Assembly: GCA_964428175.1 (NCBI GenBank)
Contig: CAYRXM010000001.1
Location: 1 to 64,000, forward strand
Length of the DNA: 64,000 nucleotides
Source of the DNA: CAYRXM01 sp964428175
GTDB lineage: Bacteria > Chloroflexota > Anaerolineae > JAFGEY01
Direction: 5' to 3'
Positions 59,971 through 64,000 of this stretch are shown piece after piece. The notes beneath the pieces are model-generated. The model did not search any database. It saw only the letters and a program-made list of their open reading frames with translations, and was not told the DNA's origin. A program made the position numbers and the translations under genes. Each line of letters begins with the position of its first letter. Position 1 is the stretch's first letter.

Positions 59971-60187
59971 TTTGTGCCAGGATAGGGGGAATCCCCCATT
60001 TCGGGCAAGGGTAAGCTCTGATCGAAAAGAGGGGAAAAGGGATTGTATTTCAAGCTCTTTTATGGTTTCATACATGTATTATCACCTTGCCCATATTGCA
60101 GCAGAATTATCCCCACATCCACCATACATTCATCCAAGCATTGCCTGCGGCCTCATCTCGGGGCATGGAGCGAATTGAAATCATCCA

Positions 60188-60229
60188 CGCGAATCTGGAA
60201 TTCGCGGCCGGGCATTTGTCTGGCCCGGC
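60188..60229 (+). promoter_or_regulatory. Tandem hairpins in the chvE leader
   Basis: Hairpin 1 CGCGAAT/ATTCGCG (60188-60194, 60200-60206) and hairpin 2 GCCGGGC/GCCCGGC (60207-60213, 60223-60229) are contiguous, about 105 nt before the start codon. They could protect the mRNA or control its elongation; no known riboswitch is recognised. Confidence 0.5.
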
Positions 60230-60334
60230 AGATTCTTGATCAAGGAGGTGAACCGACTATCAGACAAGCCAACCGCAAGTAACATATTTTTATCCGCTAC
60301 GAACCTATTTTCATGTTTATCCAGGAGGGAAACG

Positions 60335-61465
60335 ATGTCGAGAAAGAATTTGCCTTTGGCGCTGGTGACCATTCTGGTCACGGCGCTCATGGTGCTGTCG
60401 GCCTGCGTTGCGGGCAAGACGACTGTAGCGACCAAAGCACCGGACACCAAGCTGGCAGTGGGCATTGTGCTGCCGACCAAGGACGAGCCGCGCTGGATTC
60501 AGGACGAAACCCGCTTCCGCGACGCGATCAACGCCGCTGGCTATGAGGTCGAAATCCTCTTCAGCCAGGGCGATTCGTCCAAGGAAAAAGCGAACGTGGA
60601 AGACCTGATCACCAAGGGCGTCCAGGTCATCATCATCTGCCCGCACGACGGCACGGCTGCCGCTGCGGCGGCCCAGGCCGCCCAAAAAGCCGGCGTCAAG
60701 GTCATCTCGTATGACCGCCTCATCCGCGACACGGATGCGGTGGACTATTACGTGACCTTTGACAGCATCGCCGTCGGCGCGGCCTGGAGCCAGTACCTGA
60801 TCGACCAGGCCACCGGCACCGGCAACCCGCTGTACCTCTATGCCGGCGCCGCTTCTGACAACAACGCTTTCATCTTTTTCCAGGGCGCCTGGGAGACCAT
60901 CCAGCCCAAGATCGCCGATGGCACGTTCGTGATCAAGAACTCGAGCGAGGCGGTCGCCTTGCAGAACAAGAAGGAACTGACCCGCGACGAGATGGCCAAG
61001 ATCATCGGCCAGGTGACCACCAACTGGAACTTTAATGATGCCAAGACGCTGGCCGAATCGAACCTCACCGCCGCTTCGGCGGCCGACAAGGGCACCGTCT
61101 ACATCCTGGCCCCCAACGACGGCACGGCGCGCGCCATCGCCGACGCCTTTGCCGCCGACAAGGACGTGACCCAATACTATGTCACCGGCCAGGACGCCGA
61201 AAAGGCCTCCGTCCAGTACATCATCGATGGCAAGCAGTCCATGACCGTCTTTAAGGACGTGCGCATGCTGGTCAACGACGCCATCGCCGCCGCCGTCGCC
61301 CTGCTTCAGGGCAAGGCCCCGGCTTCCAAGGGCGCCTACAACAATGGCAAGATCGACGTGCCGGCTATCCAGTCGGCGGTCATCACCGTCGACCGGAACA
61401 ACGTCAAGTCCGCCTTGATCGATTCGGGTTACTATAGCGCCGGCGACTTTACCAACTTGCCCTGA
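60335..61465 (+). CDS. chvE: Multiple-monosaccharide-binding lipoprotein ChvE-like
   Basis: Periplasmic-binding-protein-like type 1 protein, 376 aa from the ATG at 60335 (AGGAGGG upstream). Signal peptide with lipobox LSAC. It follows ChvE closely: VGIVLPTKDEPRWIQDE, ITKGVQVIIICPHDGT, VKVISYDRLIRDTDAVDYYVTFDS in outline, ASDNNAFIFFQGA, and VTGQDAEKASVQYIIDG. These include residues that bind aldose sugars in the family (Asp and Arg in YDRLIRD). It delivers sugars such as glucose, galactose or xylose to the following MmsA/MmsB transporter. Strong hairpins follow the gene, a common way to keep the binding protein more abundant. Confidence 0.93.
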   Translation: MSRKNLPLALVTILVTALMVLSACVAGKTTVATKAPDTKLAVGIVLPTKDEPRWIQDETRFRDAINAAGYEVEILFSQGDSSKEKANVEDLITKGVQVIIICPHDGTAAAAAAQAAQKAGVKVISYDRLIRDTDAVDYYVTFDSIAVGAAWSQYLIDQATGTGNPLYLYAGAASDNNAFIFFQGAWETIQPKIADGTFVIKNSSEAVALQNKKELTRDEMAKIIGQVTTNWNFNDAKTLAESNLTAASAADKGTVYILAPNDGTARAIADAFAADKDVTQYYVTGQDAEKASVQYIIDGKQSMTVFKDVRMLVNDAIAAAVALLQGKAPASKGAYNNGKIDVPAIQSAVITVDRNNVKSALIDSGYYSAGDFTNLP

Positions 61466-61509
61466 GAAAAAACGACTGATCACAACGAGTTCAAGGATCA
61501 AAGCCTGGC

Positions 61510-61537
61510 TTGCAAGCCGGGTTGAAAGCGCTATAAT
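61510..61537 (+). promoter_or_regulatory. Internal promoter upstream of mmsA
   Basis: TTGCAA (61510-61515), 16-nt spacer, TATAAT (61532-61537), overlapping a small palindrome (61504-61521). Confidence 0.5.
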
Positions 61538-61559
61538 ACTCATGTGATCGACCCATGCC

Positions 61560-61601
61560 GTGCAGGGACAGTGATGGCTCAAGCCATCGCTGTTCCTGCA
61601 C
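61560..61601 (+). promoter_or_regulatory. Long hairpin between chvE and mmsA
   Basis: Arms of 20 nt (61560-61579 and 61582-61601) pair fully with two G-U wobbles and almost no loop. There is no T tract, so it is more likely an mRNA-stability or attenuation element than a terminator. Confidence 0.75.
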
Positions 61602-61621
61602 ATCTTACAGGCGGAGGGACA

Positions 61622-63145
61622 ATGGATATTCCCCTGCTCGAGATGAAGAACATTAGCAAAGAATTCCCCGGCGTCAAGGCTCTGGACGATGTCAGTTTTG
61701 CCGTGCGTGAAGGAGAAATTCATGGCCTGGTTGGAGAAAACGGCGCGGGAAAATCGACCCTGATGAAGGTGTTGAGCGGCGTCCATCCATATGGAACCTA
61801 TAGCGGCGACATTTTGCTGCACGGGGAGACACAAACATTCAGAGGAATCGGCGACAGCGAAAAAGCCGGTATTGCCATTATTTATCAAGAATTGGCGCTT
61901 GTCCCTGAAATGACCGTGTACGAAAACATTTTTCTCGGCCACGAGATTCGTCGTGGTCTCGCCATCGACTGGAACGAAACGATCAAGCGGGCCAGTGAAA
62001 TGCTCCGCAGGGTCAGGCTCGATGTCAACCCCGAAACCAGGGTCAGAGACCTGGGCGTGGGCAAACAGCAGCTGGTCGAAATTGCCAAGGCGCTGAACCG
62101 CAACGTCAAGATATTGATTTTAGATGAGCCGACGGCGGCGCTGAACGAGGCCGACAGCGCCAACCTGCTGAACTTGCTGCGTGAGCAGCGCGAACACGGC
62201 GTGACCTGTGTCTTGATCTCGCACAAGCTCAGAGAAGTGATCGAAATTGCCGATTCGGTCACAGTTCTGCGCGACGGGAAAACCATCTGCACCCTGGATG
62301 CCCGCAACGGCGAGGTCTCCGAACCGGTGCTGATCAAGCACATGGTTGGGCGTGAGATCAACAACATCTATCCGCCGAGAGAGCATCGCCCGTCCGACGA
62401 AATCGTGCTTGAAGTGAGAGGCTGGAACGCCTTTCATCCCCAACTGGATCGGGACATTCTCAAAGACATTGACTTTACGGTCAAAAAGGGCGAAATTGTC
62501 GGCTTTGCCGGGCTGATGGGATCGGGACGCACCGAGCTGGCATTGAGCCTGTTTGGCAACCCGGAAGGCTACCATATCAGCGGCGAGATATTCTTGCACG
62601 GTGACAAGATGCACTTTGGCCACCCCAAAGACGCGATCAAGGCCGGGCTGGCCTATCTGAGCGAAGATAGAAAAGGCAACGGCCTGATCTTGATCCAGGA
62701 TGTCAAGCAAAACATTACCCTCGCCAACTTGAGCGAGATCGCACGGCGCGGCGTGGTCGACAGTAATGCCGAAATCCAGGTCGCCACCCGCTACAAGGAC
62801 TCGCTCAACATTCGCACCCCCAGCGTCGAGCAGCGGGTTGGAAATTTGAGCGGCGGCAACCAGCAAAAGGTCTGCCTGGGCAAGTGGTTGTTCGTCAGGC
62901 CAGATGTGCTCATCCTCGACGAGCCAACACGTGGCATCGACGTCGGCGCAAAATACGAAATCTATACCATTATGAACCGGCTGATCCAGGAAGGGATGAG
63001 CATCATCATGATCTCGTCCGAACTGCCCGAGATATTGGGAATGAGCGACCGGGTATACGTCGTTTCTGCGGGCAGAATCGTCGGCGAGCTGCCGGTAGAG
63101 GAAGCGACGCAAGAAGTGATCATGGATCTGGCGACTGATTATTGA
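61622..63145 (+). CDS. mmsA: Sugar ABC transporter ATPase (double NBD), MmsA-like
   Basis: ATPase of a monosaccharide importer, 507 aa from the ATG at 61622 (GGAGGG upstream). First nucleotide-binding domain: Walker A GENGAGKST, modified signature LGVGKQQLVEIAKAL, Walker B ILILDEPTAAL. Second domain: Walker A region GLMGSGRTELA, signature LSGGNQQKV and Walker B VLILDEPTRGIDVG. The GRTE form of the second Walker A is normal for this family (XylG/RbsA/MmsA). The gene order chvE-mmsA-mmsB supports the assignment. Confidence 0.94.
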   Translation: MDIPLLEMKNISKEFPGVKALDDVSFAVREGEIHGLVGENGAGKSTLMKVLSGVHPYGTYSGDILLHGETQTFRGIGDSEKAGIAIIYQELALVPEMTVYENIFLGHEIRRGLAIDWNETIKRASEMLRRVRLDVNPETRVRDLGVGKQQLVEIAKALNRNVKILILDEPTAALNEADSANLLNLLREQREHGVTCVLISHKLREVIEIADSVTVLRDGKTICTLDARNGEVSEPVLIKHMVGREINNIYPPREHRPSDEIVLEVRGWNAFHPQLDRDILKDIDFTVKKGEIVGFAGLMGSGRTELALSLFGNPEGYHISGEIFLHGDKMHFGHPKDAIKAGLAYLSEDRKGNGLILIQDVKQNITLANLSEIARRGVVDSNAEIQVATRYKDSLNIRTPSVEQRVGNLSGGNQQKVCLGKWLFVRPDVLILDEPTRGIDVGAKYEIYTIMNRLIQEGMSIIMISSELPEILGMSDRVYVVSAGRIVGELPVEEATQEVIMDLATDY

Positions 63146-63150
63146 CTTTG

Positions 63151-63287
63151 CTGAAAAAAGGTCGATCATGCGCTAAATTGCCTGTTGAGGCTTTGATCTT
63201 GTGTTTAACAAGCACAATTGGCAAAGTCCCAAGATATTTGATGTGTTGAGCATTTTGACTTGTTTGTCGCTTTTGACCTTTTTTCAG
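63151..63287 (+). promoter_or_regulatory. Inverted repeat element between mmsA and mmsB
   Basis: Arms CTGAAAAAAGGTC (63151-63163) and GACCTTTTTTCAG (63275-63287) enclose 111 nt, within which TTGTG-CACAA and other short pairs occur. The 166-bp gap is unusually long for such an operon. Confidence 0.6.
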
Positions 63288-63311
63288 GAGAATCATTATT
63301 GAGGAGGCTCT

Positions 63312-64000
63312 ATGTTTTTCCACGACCTGGCCCAAGTTTTGCGCAAAAATATTCGCGAATACGGCATGTACATTGCCCTGTTTGTGATCATGGTCATCTT
63401 TACAGTGACGACCAATGGTATATTTATCTCTTCGCGGAACATCAGCAACCTGCTGAACCAAACCGGCTATATCGCAGTCCTGGCGGTGGGGATGACACTG
63501 GTCATCGTTATCCGGCACATCGACCTGTCGGTCGGCTTTTTGGCCGGCTTTCTCGGCGCGGTGGCAGCGATTGCGCTGCAATTCTGGAAGCTGCCGGTTT
63601 ATCTGGTCATCCCCATGATCCTGGTTCTCGGTGCGCTGGCTGGGCTGGTCACGGCTTTTCCGGTAGCCCAGTTGGGCATCCCTTCTTTTGTGGCCTCACT
63701 GGCTGGCTGGCTGATTTACCGTGGCGCACTGCTGCTGGTCACCGCCGGCACGGGCACCATCATTATCGATGACAATACGTTCAACGCGATCAGCAATGGC
63801 TATATCCCCGACATTCTGATCGACAGCGGCTTTTTGCCCAATGTGCATAAATTGACCTTGCTTATTGGATTGGTGGGCATTGTGCTGTTTATCGTCAACG
63901 AACTCAACAGCCGCAGGAAAAAACTAGCCTATAACTTTGAGGTCCTGCCGATCCCCATCTTTATCCTCAAGCTGGTCTTTGTGTCGGTGCTGATTGGCCT
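63312..64000 (+). CDS. mmsB: Sugar ABC transporter permease, MmsB-like (truncated by window end)
   Basis: First 229 residues of a BPD_transp_2-type permease; the window ends inside the gene. GAGGAGG lies 4 nt before the ATG. Hydrophobic segments alternate with family marks: SRNISNLLNQTGYIAVLAVGMTLVIV in outline, HIDLSVGFLAGF, and GIPSFVASLAGWLIYRGA in outline. Residues about 200-225 look like the extra cytoplasmic loop (ELNSRRKKLAYNFE) typical of XylH/MmsB. Third gene of the monosaccharide importer. Confidence 0.93.
   Translation, partial: MFFHDLAQVLRKNIREYGMYIALFVIMVIFTVTTNGIFISSRNISNLLNQTGYIAVLAVGMTLVIVIRHIDLSVGFLAGFLGAVAAIALQFWKLPVYLVIPMILVLGALAGLVTAFPVAQLGIPSFVASLAGWLIYRGALLLVTAGTGTIIIDDNTFNAISNGYIPDILIDSGFLPNVHKLTLLIGLVGIVLFIVNELNSRRKKLAYNFEVLPIPIFILKLVFVSVLIG

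Larger units (their letters stand above)
59901..60334. other. Intergenic region upstream of the sugar-transport operon
   Basis: This 434-bp region contains no gene. A terminator lies at 59941-59970. Two tandem hairpins (60188-60229) and a short palindrome (CTTGATCAAG, 60234-60243) follow, and an RBS (AGGAGGG, 60323-60329) precedes the binding-protein gene. No consensus promoter was found. Confidence 0.6.

Noticed and set aside
60317..61942. 541-codon antisense frame across chvE
   Set aside because: Shadow of two well-recognised genes; crosses the intergenic hairpins and has no motif.

Overview
This GC-rich, gene-dense window probably comes from a chromosome of a Chloroflexota bacterium, most likely Anaerolineae-like. 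That is an inference from gene content: very long multi-GAF sensor kinases, DUF4388 plus small-GTPase genes, secreted lipoproteins with Thr/Pro-rich linkers, a short SigA-type sigma factor, and ChvE/MmsAB sugar uptake. No rRNA or phylogenetic marker fixes the lineage. Promoters with near-consensus -35/-10 boxes spaced 16-17 nt, and T-tailed hairpin terminators, can be read at many gene boundaries, so operon limits are unusually clear.

Layout. 1-9.1 kb: secreted subtilase with a Trp-rich tandem-repeat tail, membrane histidine kinase, XdhC-like protein and MFS transporter, SigA (minus strand), and a trypsin-like protease with a small N-domain paralogue. 9.2-12.3 kb (minus): CMP/dCMP-type deaminase, orphan sugar-binding lipoprotein, EEP-family hydrolase. 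12.5-17.7 kb: MacAB-like ABC ATPase, FtsX-type permease and lipoprotein adaptor. 18.0-23.4 kb: one operon of DUF4388 protein, MglA-like GTPase, alpha/beta hydrolase, V4R protein, left-handed beta-helix protein and a cyanobacterial-AAR-like acyl-ACP reductase. 23.5-40.1 kb: a second co-directional signalling locus with a receiver/degenerate-GGDEF protein, three large GAF histidine kinases (one with eight GAF domains), RsbT-like kinase, RsbX-like phosphatase, lone receiver, and an alpha/beta hydrolase whose nucleophile serine is alanine.

40.1-53.2 kb: NBR1-type-domain lipoprotein, three membrane proteins of which two resemble proton-pumping complex I/Mrp subunits, acetyltransferase, a 0.5-kb repeat-rich spacer, a lipoprotein with five copies of an unfamiliar ~80-residue module, tRNA-Arg(CCG), DUF362 protein, PrsW-type protease and small membrane-anchored proteins. 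53.3-59.9 kb: tmRNA; an operon of adenylate-forming enzyme, archaeal-type IMP cyclohydrolase and SMP-30-like lipoprotein; nitroreductase and SDR genes divergent from a TetR regulator. 60.2-64.0 kb: ChvE-MmsA-MmsB monosaccharide ABC transporter, cut by the window end, with strong intergenic hairpins.

The strongest candidate for an undescribed system is 18.0-40.1 kb. It holds the RsbT/RsbX switch pair without a recognisable RsbR/RsbS STAS pair, next to a kinase whose N-terminus looks like an RsbRD sensor domain, close to an alpha/beta-hydrolase pair (one apparently dead) and an acyl-ACP-reductase/GTPase operon. Whether these form one pathway is inference from gene order.
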